From an uncultured Ruminococcus sp. (lineage in GTDB: Bacteria; Bacillota; Clostridia; Oscillospirales; Ruminococcaceae): a stretch of 13,474 nt of DNA. Numbering within the stretch: the stretch's first letter is position 1; every line of letters begins with the position of its first letter. Below, one piece after another: positions 1 to 6,990 of the stretch. The stretch spans positions 1 to 13,474 of the forward strand of contig CALCRR010000147.1 of the NCBI GenBank assembly GCA_937894495.1. The letters run 5' to 3'. The notes under the pieces are model-generated. The model saw nothing but the letters and a program-made list of their open reading frames with translations. It had not been told where the DNA came from and made no database searches. Position numbers and translations under genes: made by a program.

Positions 1-38
1 ATTGTTAATCTTGCGATCTGTTTTTGGAGCTTTTGGGG

Positions 39-422
39 TTAAGTGATTGACAGTGTGTACTCATCTATTTCAAACAAGCCGTATGTATCAACAAGTTCAT
101 CTATCATATCAAATGTCTGCTCTACGGCGCAATCGAAAACATCACGGTCGAATATGTGATTCAAGGGATCGCTGTTATGCATCACTTTACTTGGATTTAT
201 TATCAGTATCAGCAAATATGGCTTTTTATGTGCCATTATTTCATTTTTGCTGCATTTACGCAGCTCTATTGTTAATCCTTTTTTGCAGAATTCTGTATTC
301 TTATAATGATTTACAAAGCACCAATCTACAGGGTAAAAACCTGCCTTACTTTTAATTGCTTTAAATCTTTCGGTATCAATAGGCTTCATAAGCTCTATCG
401 TATGTATAAAATAATTTTTCAT
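39..422 (-). CDS. Hypothetical protein, possibly the N-terminal part of a longer protein
   Basis: This 127-residue protein has no signal peptide, membrane segment or motif I can name with confidence. The start is supported by an AAAGGA ribosome binding site about 10 bases upstream of the ATG. The composition is soluble, with a beta-rich stretch ending in an INPSK motif (about residues 74-79) followed by an acidic helical segment. It ends abruptly at EYTLSIT, a place where, from memory, some rumen plasmid replication-type proteins continue into an Arg-Ile-Asp segment. That raises the possibility of an N-terminal fragment cut off by a frameshift or stop codon, but the downstream sequence leaves the window after 38 bases, so I cannot decide. 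It is transcribed in the same direction as the recombinase upstream of it but is separated from it by a terminator and about 240 bases of A+T-rich DNA. I infer it belongs to the mobile element. Confidence 0.6.
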   Translation of the reverse strand: MKNYFIHTIELMKPIDTERFKAIKSKAGFYPVDWCFVNHYKNTEFCKKGLTIELRKCSKNEIMAHKKPYLLILIINPSKVMHNSDPLNHIFDRDVFDCAVEQTFDMIDELVDTYGLFEIDEYTLSIT

Positions 423-623
423 ATGAAATAATTCCTTTCTGATTTATTTTAGTTTATTGTTTACAAAAAATAAAAAATAATCAGAAACAATGATAATAAA
501 GAAATAAGCAATAAGAACGGCAATATACAGATATAGACTTATAATAATATCCCTGAATCATAAATTAGGGCATGGATTTTTTATCTATATACATTATATA
601 AAATATACCCTATCTGAGATAAT

Positions 624-653
624 AAAAAAATCGGCGCTCTCAAAAACGCCGAT
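624..653 (-). terminator. Rho-independent terminator of the serine recombinase gene
   Basis: On the minus strand a 7-bp stem (ATCGGCG with CGCCGAT) encloses a 10-base loop and is followed by a run of seven T. It lies 11 bases past the recombinase stop codon. Confidence 0.8.
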
Positions 654-664
654 AAAATCAAAAA

Positions 665-1345
665 TTATTCCTCCGTCAACTCTCTTTTATATTTGTAAAA
701 TGTCGCCGTAGACACTCCTGCCAGCCTCCTTGTCTGTTCATTGTCAAGCTGACCTCCAAAGGTTTTATTGTACTGCCTGATTATCTCCTTAGCTGCAATA
801 CTCTTCTTTGTGACGAGCTTAGTCCCGGGTCTGTGACCTATCTGCTTTCCGGCAAGCCTTGCAGTTTCTATGCCTTCCTTAGTTCGCTGGTGTAAGTCCT
901 GCACCTCTTTCTCCGACTGCTCAAATGCAAGCCTTATCTGCTCCTTAGCAAGCGCCATAAGGTATTTATTCACACCGTCTAAAATTAGATCAACGGCAGT
1001 CCCCGTGTGAGGAATGCCGCTGTCCATTGCCTGTTTATATGTTTCGGTGTTTATGTGAGGCTCTTTCAGGAACACGAGGGTGATACCTCGCTCGTAAAGC
1101 TCCTCATATAGCGCAAAGCCCTCTTCGGCGTTCCTGCTCATGCGGCTTACCGAATCAAAGATGATGGTGTCACCGCCTTTGACTGTATTCAGTATACGGT
1201 CGAGCTGCTTGCGCCCCTGAAAGTGCGTTCCGGTGTAGACTTCCTCGATGATAACTGCATCGGGGTAGGCTGCCTTGATGTTCCTGACCTGTCTTTCGAT
1301 GTTTTGCTTCGCCGTGCTTATGCGGCAGTAGCCGTATTGCTTCAT
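665..1345 (-). CDS. Serine recombinase (resolvase/invertase family)
   Basis: This is a 226-residue site-specific recombinase that would cut and rejoin DNA through a covalent phosphoserine link. The N-terminal catalytic domain opens with YGYCRIS, placing the nucleophile at Ser10 with the conserved Arg8. It continues with the family's GR-x-L-D-R-x-L segment and a DSVSRMSRN segment that carries the active-site arginines. A long helix (about residues 120-160) follows, and a Hin-type helix-turn-helix occupies about residues 185-222. The size matches small resolvases and invertases, not large serine integrases, so it probably resolves multimers or inverts DNA rather than integrating the element. 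I chose the ATG at 1345 because AGGAGG sits 7 bases upstream; two ATGs further upstream are less well spaced. Its G+C content is visibly higher than that of the neighbouring zinc-finger gene, which suggests mosaic assembly. Confidence 0.9.
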   Translation of the reverse strand: MKQYGYCRISTAKQNIERQVRNIKAAYPDAVIIEEVYTGTHFQGRKQLDRILNTVKGGDTIIFDSVSRMSRNAEEGFALYEELYERGITLVFLKEPHINTETYKQAMDSGIPHTGTAVDLILDGVNKYLMALAKEQIRLAFEQSEKEVQDLHQRTKEGIETARLAGKQIGHRPGTKLVTKKSIAAKEIIRQYNKTFGGQLDNEQTRRLAGVSTATFYKYKRELTEE

Positions 1346-1649
1346 GTTCATTCCTCCTGTCATGGGTCGGTTCTGACGAACGGCAGATCTATTAGCTGCA
1401 ACACAACCGCAAACGGTATGTTAGCGGTGAGTTTTAGCAGTTTTCCGCATGGCGTCAGATTTAGTATTGTTGTTTGCAGAGAAATGATATATTATTTCAG
1501 TCCCCGAAAATGCGTCGGATATAACTGTTTATACGAAAATAAAATTCTATTTTCCCATGAAATTTGCTGGATTCCCGGGAATTTGGGGTGGTTGGTGGGA
1601 ATTTATACGTATATATTTTTGTATTTTAGACTATTAGATATGTTGGTAT
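1346..1649. promoter_or_regulatory. Intergenic region with TTCCC/GGGAA repeats, candidate recombinase site
   Basis: No credible gene is seen in this stretch upstream of the recombinase. It contains a perfect 12-bp palindrome ATTCCCGGGAAT at 1571-1582, a direct repeat GGGAATTT at 1577-1584 and 1597-1604, and a related TTTTCCC just upstream at about 1550. An ACCGC/GCGGT inverted repeat lies near 1406-1428. Small serine recombinases often have their res or inversion site and operator directly upstream of their own gene, so these repeats are a candidate binding region. No convincing -35/-10 pair was found for the recombinase. Confidence 0.35.
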
Positions 1650-1679
1650 AATAATAAAGGCAGTCCAATCTGAACCGCC
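1650..1679 (-). terminator. Probable terminator of the zinc-finger protein gene
   Basis: Read on the minus strand, GGCGGTTC pairs with GGACTGCC (8 bp including two G-T wobbles) around a 5-base loop, followed by TTTATTATT. It lies 17 bases past the stop codon of the gene ending at 1696. Confidence 0.65.
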
Positions 1680-1695
1680 CCTATTTTATATTGAA

Positions 1696-2943
1696 CTATT
1701 TTTTACCCTTTGTATTTCTGTTGTTCTGACACTCTTTCCTACAATATTCTCTTTTACTGTTTGTTGAATTTACTGTGAAGTAGCTATCGCATTTTTTGCA
1801 GCGCCTATATAACTTTACATTTGGTCTTAGTGTACTCATTGCAAAGTAAAGTGCTTCAATTAGTGAATCGATTTTCCATGAAAATCTTAGTGTTTTAGGG
1901 TCAAAAGCGGGAGTTATCTCCCTTAGATTATAATTTATCTCTTCACTTACAACACATTTTGCTAACCTTATTAATTCATTCTTCATTTGATTGTCGAATT
2001 TTTCATAATCTGGTTTTTGATAGTATTCTATTCCGTCAATGCTAAGCTTTTTTGGTACTCCAATGTCGAAATAATAAATATAAAGAAAATATAATAAGTC
2101 CTGTGTAACTGTAGCTTTAATATCGGCTTGTCTATTTTCATAAAGCATAATTATTTTATTAAATATAAAACTACTGTTTTCTTTGGTTTTATTAATGTTA
2201 TTATTTGTATTGCTGCTATGCAATGAAAGGTCAGAAAGCCTCTGCTCCAAAGGTGGCTCTCGTATAAACTTGATAATACCTGGACTCATCATATCTGAGT
2301 ACATTTGCCAATAGTGATCGAGGGTGCTATCAACTGCTTCATTATTATCACTATCGTCAAAATCTGACGATTCATCATTAAAGATTAATTTTGTCAACTC
2401 ACACATATATGATCTGTATTTTACACCTCCGCTATTAATACTTACAGGATTCAGAAAAATTAGACTTATGAGCAAAGAAAGTATTTTTTCATAGTCTGGT
2501 ACTTTTTCTCCCAAAGCATTAAGTAGTTCAAATGTAACCTTCATTCTGTAAGAGATCTTGTTGATTTCATATATGGCTACAACTGATAGATCTGGAGCAG
2601 GATTTTTAAATGGATAACCGTTATTTTTTATAAACTGTTCAATCTGTTTCTTTGCTTTATTAATATCATCATAATCAAAAGATATAAAATCAGTTAGTAC
2701 ATTTTTGTAGTTATCGTCTCTATGAATATTCCCCGAACTATTACTGAAAGCAAATTTTATTTCCCCATCTTCAGGAATAAGAATTAACATTTGAGATTTT
2801 GAGTTGTCGAATTCCAGACCAATTGATTCCTCAATTACTGTCTTACACTTTGACGTTTTAAAAACATAGATCGGCGCTTGGATCAGCGAAATATTTGTTT
2901 GTACATTTGCGGCGTTATTTACAAATTCTTTACATTCTTCCAT
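1696..2943 (-). CDS. Uncharacterised protein with C-terminal CxxC...CxxxC zinc finger (DUF6076-like)
   Basis: This is a 415-residue soluble protein without signal peptide or membrane segments. The last 38 residues form a treble-clef-like zinc finger with Cys382, Cys385, Cys401 and Cys405, in the pattern C-KK-C...C-RKE-C followed by a basic tail. It recalls CGNR-type fingers and, by memory of the family, DUF6076 proteins of Clostridia; I could not run a domain search. The first 340 residues show no recognisable catalytic motif and are low in G+C, with many Asn, Asp, Ser and Ile. AAGGAG lies 10 bases before the ATG. The gene sits alone on the minus strand, divergent from the helicase-like gene and with its own terminator. 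A DNA- or RNA-binding role is suggested only by the finger. It could be an element regulator or a cargo function such as defence, and nothing in the sequence decides between these. Confidence 0.75.
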   Translation of the reverse strand: MEECKEFVNNAANVQTNISLIQAPIYVFKTSKCKTVIEESIGLEFDNSKSQMLILIPEDGEIKFAFSNSSGNIHRDDNYKNVLTDFISFDYDDINKAKKQIEQFIKNNGYPFKNPAPDLSVVAIYEINKISYRMKVTFELLNALGEKVPDYEKILSLLISLIFLNPVSINSGGVKYRSYMCELTKLIFNDESSDFDDSDNNEAVDSTLDHYWQMYSDMMSPGIIKFIREPPLEQRLSDLSLHSSNTNNNINKTKENSSFIFNKIIMLYENRQADIKATVTQDLLYFLYIYYFDIGVPKKLSIDGIEYYQKPDYEKFDNQMKNELIRLAKCVVSEEINYNLREITPAFDPKTLRFSWKIDSLIEALYFAMSTLRPNVKLYRRCKKCDSYFTVNSTNSKREYCRKECQNNRNTKGKK

Positions 2944-2977
2944 GTTTAGTAAACTCCTTAATACTGTTTTCTTATAA

Positions 2978-3006
2978 ATTATAATATCAACTACGAAAAA
3001 GATAAT
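2978..3006 (-). promoter_or_regulatory. Possible promoter of the zinc-finger protein gene
   Basis: On the minus strand a perfect TATAAT lies at 2978-2983, 34 bases before the ATG. The -35 region 16-17 bases upstream is poor (TTATCT or ATTATC), so the call rests on the -10 alone. Confidence 0.4.
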
Positions 3007-3015
3007 TTAAGATAT

Positions 3016-3074
3016 TTTATAGTACATTTATAAGTATATTACCGAAAAATCTTTACTATAAATTATACTATAAA
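3016..3074. repeat. A+T-rich block with ACTATAAA repeats, possible origin or operator
   Basis: ACTATAAA occurs at 3055-3062 and again exactly 12 bases later at 3067-3074, with an inverted copy TTTATAGT at 3016-3023. The surrounding 120 bases are almost entirely A and T. The block lies between two divergent genes and just upstream of a replication-type gene, which is where iterons or operators of small elements often lie. The repeats are short and could arise by chance in such A+T-rich DNA. Confidence 0.3.
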
Positions 3075-3100
3075 ATTATTTTTTTGTAAATTTTGCATTT

Positions 3101-3129
3101 TTGAATAAATTTATCAGTTAATATATAAT
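3101..3129 (+). promoter_or_regulatory. Sigma-A promoter of the helicase-like gene
   Basis: TTGAAT at 3101-3106 and TATAAT at 3124-3129 are separated by 17 bases. This predicts a leader of about 70 bases. The leader starts with a direct repeat TTGGATA and a small inverted repeat CCAAC/GTTGG around the likely transcription start, a possible operator. Confidence 0.65.
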
Positions 3130-3207
3130 TGGATATACCAACGGTTATGGTTGGATACAGTTAGGCTCCATTGTCCTACTGGAATTATTATCAAGGAGGA
3201 AAAAATC

Positions 3208-5142
3208 ATGGAAGCAAAGGAATTAAACAACATGGCTCTATCGCAATCCAATCTAAAGGTAAAACTTGAATATGAGGGTAAAGTCCTTTCAACTACCTGT
3301 GAGATAATACTTTGGGAGAAGCGATTGACCTACAAAGCAAATGGGAAAACCACATTGGAAATTTTTTTACAATTCAATGAATATAGCAGTGATGGTGAAC
3401 ACCGGCTACTGAATACTTGTATCCTCAAATATCAACCGGCTGATTTTCAAGATGCAAGAAAAAAATTTATTTATCCGAGTTGGTTCCTATTTAACGTTGT
3501 GCTATCCCGTAAAGATATAAAATACATTTTTGGAGAAATACTAAGAATTGTAAATTTGATGGAATATAAAACTTGCTATGAATACTATCCCGGCTATAAT
3601 CTTGTCGCTGACGGCATGGTCTACAAAGCAGCGGACAAGCTGATCTACAAAGATAAGATCAAGGCTTGTCGCAGCGACGATGAATACCGCCTTGCCGAGT
3701 ATGCCATCGGAGCACAATGCGTAGAATTTGCAGGCCGGGCATTGACCGATATTGCTCCAATACGAAACTTATTTATCGCTTCAATGATACCGTATGTATA
3801 CTGTCTTATCGAACTGTCTGAGTATTACCGATATGATCCGGTCTTTATTATCCTTGAAAAAGAAGAGAATTACGCAACGGAATTAAGTAAGGTGTTTACT
3901 CGGATGTATGTATATAAAGATGATTCTCTTCGTCCTGCAAATCAGTTCGATCTTGACAGCGACACTGCTTCTCTCGAGCAAATAATACGATACGATTTTT
4001 GCAGCATACTGCTTGATGGATTAAAGCATACAGGAGACAAAGAGCTTGATAAGAAGACAAAACACAATGCCATTACTTTAATTAACAGAAAGCGCGGTGT
4101 CAATAATTCTCTGCATGACGGAGTAAATGTATCAAACAGAAATAGCTTAATAATAACTGCCAATTACTTTTTTGACAAGTTGCCATTGATAACAAGATGT
4201 GTGTTTATAGATCTTGATGTAAGATGCAGCAGGAAAAATCTCACTTGGTATCAGAAAAATGTTAAGTACCTCATAGGACTTAAGATATGTTTTATCCAAT
4301 ATATTGAGAGAAATCGTGAGGAACTGATGGCAAAAATGAAAACGTTACTCAGTCTGAAGCACTATAAGACCCATAAAGCAGATAGTCCTAAGCTTTGTGA
4401 CTCTAAAGCTATTATGTATGCTGCTACGGAAATATTTCTGGATTTCTATAAAGAATTTCAACAGAAATACCCTGTTCAAATAAACACGGACTGTTCTGAG
4501 ACGAACGGATTCAAACCTAATAGCGAGAACGAAAAAGATGATTATTGGAACAAGGATTATGACGAAACCGACACCGAGAAAGACGAAAATGATGCTGAAC
4601 CTGATGATGAAGGCTGCAATAGTTACAATGACGATCATTCGGAGGAATTAGAAATGTTTAATACAGATTATTCATCTTATGTATTTGAAGCCATTGACAA
4701 GTGTATCGAAGATACCGCCGAAAGAATCAGTGAGTGCAAGGACGGCTGGAAACAGAAGCTTATTGACGATTTTCTATGGCAGATAACTTCCGGTAACGCC
4801 AAGTTTGTAACAGATAGCATCAATCAATATCTGGAAGAGCTGGAAAGTTGTGACGGCAGGCTGCCGAAGCACTTTGTATGCCATGATTCTGCAAACAAAC
4901 GTTTTTATGTTAGAGCTGAGCATCTGGAAATGTATTTTTATACATTAGATAAGCGTAAATTCAGCAAAAAAACTATCCCGGAATTCTTTGTTACAGATAA
5001 TGACAAAGGAGAAGAATTTAGCTTGATAGATACCGAAGGTAAGGAGAAAACGGTTCATGCACTATTAAATAAACTCTGTCGTAAGCGATTTATCAGTATC
5101 AGAGAAAAGCCGACAAAGAAATATGTTCAGCATTTAGATTGA
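3208..5142 (+). CDS. Element-encoded DUF927/Cch-like helicase homologue lacking Walker A
   Basis: This 644-residue protein is best explained as a divergent relative of the AAA+ replicative helicases of integrative elements (DUF927, Cch-type). Several landmarks appear in the family's order. A hydrophobic stretch at 188-216 leads to the place where the P-loop should be. A Walker-B-like ILLDG lies at 267-271, a sensor-like LIITAN at 314-319, an arginine-finger candidate at Arg330, and an LTWYQ segment at 345-349 matching the family's LT-x-x-Q. The P-loop itself is missing: residues 212-228 read VFIILEKEENYATELSK, with no GxxxxGK[ST]. A very acidic linker (about 438-482) joins a C-terminal domain with winged-helix character. 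The ATG at 3208 follows AAGGAGG with good spacing; an in-frame TTG at 3151 has no ribosome site. The next gene is the excisionase, 80 bases away. Without a structural comparison the family link is tentative; a DNA-binding, non-ATPase role is the simplest inference. Confidence 0.6.
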   Translation: MEAKELNNMALSQSNLKVKLEYEGKVLSTTCEIILWEKRLTYKANGKTTLEIFLQFNEYSSDGEHRLLNTCILKYQPADFQDARKKFIYPSWFLFNVVLSRKDIKYIFGEILRIVNLMEYKTCYEYYPGYNLVADGMVYKAADKLIYKDKIKACRSDDEYRLAEYAIGAQCVEFAGRALTDIAPIRNLFIASMIPYVYCLIELSEYYRYDPVFIILEKEENYATELSKVFTRMYVYKDDSLRPANQFDLDSDTASLEQIIRYDFCSILLDGLKHTGDKELDKKTKHNAITLINRKRGVNNSLHDGVNVSNRNSLIITANYFFDKLPLITRCVFIDLDVRCSRKNLTWYQKNVKYLIGLKICFIQYIERNREELMAKMKTLLSLKHYKTHKADSPKLCDSKAIMYAATEIFLDFYKEFQQKYPVQINTDCSETNGFKPNSENEKDDYWNKDYDETDTEKDENDAEPDDEGCNSYNDDHSEELEMFNTDYSSYVFEAIDKCIEDTAERISECKDGWKQKLIDDFLWQITSGNAKFVTDSINQYLEELESCDGRLPKHFVCHDSANKRFYVRAEHLEMYFYTLDKRKFSKKTIPEFFVTDNDKGEEFSLIDTEGKEKTVHALLNKLCRKRFISIREKPTKKYVQHLD

Positions 5143-5222
5143 GCATATCGCTTTATCTGACTTATACATCATCTCGATGTAACCGCATCGGGATACATTC
5201 CACAAACAGGAGGTGATTCAAA

Positions 5223-5426
5223 ATGAGAGAGCCAAAGGATATACCTATCTATGAAAAGCAGAACCTGACTATTGAAGAGGCGGCAGCTTACTCTAACATC
5301 GGACAGGGAAAGCTAAGAGAACTTACCGAGGATGAGCGTTGCTCATTCGTGCTTTGGATAGGCAGCAAGCGTCTTATCAAGCGTAAGAGGTTTGACGAAT
5401 ACATAGATCGGGCTTATTCGATCTGA
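5223..5426 (+). CDS. xis: Excisionase, Tn916 Xis-like
   Basis: This 67-residue basic protein matches the size and pattern of Tn916-type excisionases. It starts with an IPIYEKQNLTIEEAAAYSNIG segment in which the NLT-x-EEAA-x-Y-S helix starts a MerR/winged-helix DNA-binding fold, and ends with a basic wing (SKRLIKRKRFDEYI). Such proteins bind next to the attachment sites and tip the integrase towards excision. A strong AGGAGGTGATTC site precedes the ATG by 8 bases. It lies directly before the integrase gene, as in Tn916-like modules, with a terminator-like hairpin between the two. Co-transcription with the upstream helicase-like gene is plausible, as no promoter is evident in the 80-base gap. 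Confidence 0.88.
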   Translation: MREPKDIPIYEKQNLTIEEAAAYSNIGQGKLRELTEDERCSFVLWIGSKRLIKRKRFDEYIDRAYSI

Positions 5427-5437
5427 TTTTACCAATG

Positions 5438-5470
5438 CCGGCAGTCGGAGGTTTCCGGCTGCCGGTTTTA
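5438..5470 (+). terminator. Terminator-like hairpin between xis and int
   Basis: An 11-bp stem at 5438-5448 and 5455-5465 (one T-G wobble, six-base loop AGGTTT) is followed by TTTTAT. It ends 28 bases before the integrase start codon. It could terminate most xis transcripts and lower integrase expression, or pair differently to expose the int ribosome site. Confidence 0.65.
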
Positions 5471-5493
5471 TCTATGGAAGGGAGATGTTTTAT

Positions 5494-6717
5494 ATGGCGC
5501 AAAGGCGCAAGGACAGTAAGGGCAGAGTTTTACGGACAGGCGAGAGCGAGCGCAAGGGCGGAGGCTATGATTTCAGGTGGCGTGACGGTCACGGAAAACG
5601 AAACTCGATATACGCCCCTACGCTTGAAGAGCTTCGGGAAAAGGAAGAGGACGTTTTGCTCGACAAACGAAAGGGGATCACGGCAGATGCACGGTCAGCG
5701 CTGCTGAACGACCGCTATCTTGTCTGGCGTGAGCTTAAACGTGGACTAAAGGACAACACCTTTCAAAACTATGTTTATATGTATGAAATGTTCGTCAAGC
5801 CCGACCTCGGACAGCTGCGTATATCGCAGATACGCCATTCAGATGTGCGTAGATTTTACAACACGCTTTATGAGGAGCATGGCTTAAAGATATCGACTAT
5901 CGACAATATCCACACTGTGCTTCATCAGGTGCTGGAGCTGGCGGTGCAGGATAATTACATAACATCAAATCCGTCAGACAATGCTATGAAGGAGCTTAAG
6001 CTTATGCACAATACCAACACCGATAAGCGCCGTGCTCTGACAAGGGACGAGCAGGAGCTGTTTCTTGATTATCTGCGGCACACAAGGAAGTATCAGCACT
6101 GGTATCCGATATTCTCTATAATGCTGAACACAGGCATGAGGGTCGGCGAGGTGACAGGGCTGCGCTGGTGTGATGTGGATCTGGAAAACGGACTGATAGA
6201 TGTAAACCACACGCTCGTTTACTACAACCACAGGAAGAATGGCTGCTATTTCAACATTCACACTCCCAAGACTAAGGCAGGCTGCCGCACTATCCCGATC
6301 ATGGGCGATGTGCGTGAGGCGTTGGAGCAAGAGCGTTATTTTCAGCAGATGCTGGGCTACAAATGCACCGCTGAGATCGACGGCTACACGGACTTCATCT
6401 TTGTGAACCGCTATGGCAACGTACATAATCAGGGCACACTGAATAAGGCACTACGTCGCATTATCCGTGACTGCAATGATGAGATCATCGGTCAGTCAAA
6501 GGGCAAGCCCACGCTGCTTCTGCCGAGGTTCAGCTGTCATTCGCTCAGGCACACGTTCGCTACACGGCTTTGCGAGGCTGGCGTAAACATGAAAGTCATT
6601 CAGGACGTTTTAGGCCACGCCGATTTTCAGACGACTATGAATATCTATACCGATGCTACTAAGGACTTGAAGCAGCAGGAGTTCCGGTCACTGGAGGAGT
6701 TTTTGAAGGGCGAGTAA
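5494..6717 (+). CDS. int: Tyrosine recombinase, Tn916-type integrase
   Basis: This 407-residue integrase catalyses integration and excision of the element. It has the three expected parts: an N-terminal arm-binding domain (about residues 1-55, with the GGGYDFRWRDGHGKR strand typical of Tn916 Int), a SAM-like core-binding domain (about 70-165) and a C-terminal catalytic domain. All catalytic residues are visible: Arg216 in NTGMRVGE, a lysine at 259 or 261 in TPKTKAG, His349 and Arg352 in HSLRH, His375 in LGHA and the nucleophile Tyr385 in NIYTDA. The length matches Tn916 Int, so it looks intact. I chose ATG 5494 because AAGGGAG lies 9 bases upstream; the ATG at 5485 directly abuts that site. 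The gene ends 257 bases from the lysS stop codon, and the two genes converge. Its G+C is higher than that of the helicase-like gene. Confidence 0.95.
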   Translation: MAQRRKDSKGRVLRTGESERKGGGYDFRWRDGHGKRNSIYAPTLEELREKEEDVLLDKRKGITADARSALLNDRYLVWRELKRGLKDNTFQNYVYMYEMFVKPDLGQLRISQIRHSDVRRFYNTLYEEHGLKISTIDNIHTVLHQVLELAVQDNYITSNPSDNAMKELKLMHNTNTDKRRALTRDEQELFLDYLRHTRKYQHWYPIFSIMLNTGMRVGEVTGLRWCDVDLENGLIDVNHTLVYYNHRKNGCYFNIHTPKTKAGCRTIPIMGDVREALEQERYFQQMLGYKCTAEIDGYTDFIFVNRYGNVHNQGTLNKALRRIIRDCNDEIIGQSKGKPTLLLPRFSCHSLRHTFATRLCEAGVNMKVIQDVLGHADFQTTMNIYTDATKDLKQQEFRSLEEFLKGE

Positions 6718-6723
6718 ATATTA

Positions 6724-6760
6724 TCACCGATGTGTTTGCGGCACATCGGTGAATTTTTTT
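6724..6760 (+). terminator. Rho-independent terminator of the integrase gene
   Basis: A perfect 11-bp stem (TCACCGATGTG with CACATCGGTGA, 6724-6734 and 6742-6752) with a 7-base loop is followed by ATTTTTTT. It starts 6 bases past the int stop codon. Confidence 0.9.
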
Positions 6761-6818
6761 AAAATTTGAAATCTATTTTACCCATTTAAAACCTTAGCGC
6801 AGCCTATATTATTTTTTG

Positions 6819-6862
6819 AAAAAAATACCGGCAGAGAGTAAATTCAGGCTCTCTGCCGGTAT
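6819..6862 (-). terminator. Strong terminator facing lysS
   Basis: Read on the minus strand, a perfect 14-bp stem (ATACCGGCAGAGAG with CTCTCTGCCGGTAT) encloses a 10-base loop and runs into TTTTTTT and a C. It lies 112 bases past the lysS stop codon. If the crossover point is between it and lysS, the terminator is element DNA that has replaced or reinforced the native one. Confidence 0.85.
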
Positions 6863-6899
6863 CGTTATTTCACATAACTTCTCATAAGTTAAAAAAATT

Positions 6900-6990
6900 G
6901 GGCGTAAAATAGGCGTAAATGGCGTGGATTTTTGATTAAAAAACGCTCTTAAACCGCGATATTACGCGCTTTTCTTAGTCGATGCTCTTC
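6900..6990. other. Putative element end (attachment-site region) at lysS 3' end
   Basis: Short direct repeats GGCGTAAA at 6901 and 6912 and GGCGTGGA at 6921 look like integrase arm-type sites. Next to them are a CGCG-ATATTA-CGCG inverted repeat at 6955-6968 and the last codons of lysS. The position, between an intact integrase gene and a housekeeping gene, is typical for an attachment site. The opposite attachment site is not in the window, so the core and the exact boundary cannot be placed. Confidence 0.4.

Noticed and set aside
1223..1651. A 142-residue plus-strand reading frame
   Set aside because: It overlaps the start of the serine recombinase on the other strand and has no ribosome site; it is an antisense artefact.
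1619..1655. TATAAT on the plus strand as a promoter for an antisense RNA
   Set aside because: No -35 at proper spacing, and the motif coincides with the T-rich tail of the minus-strand terminator.
6950..6990. A tRNA gene as integration target next to the integrase
   Set aside because: No cloverleaf or CCA-type end is present; the adjacent gene is lysS.
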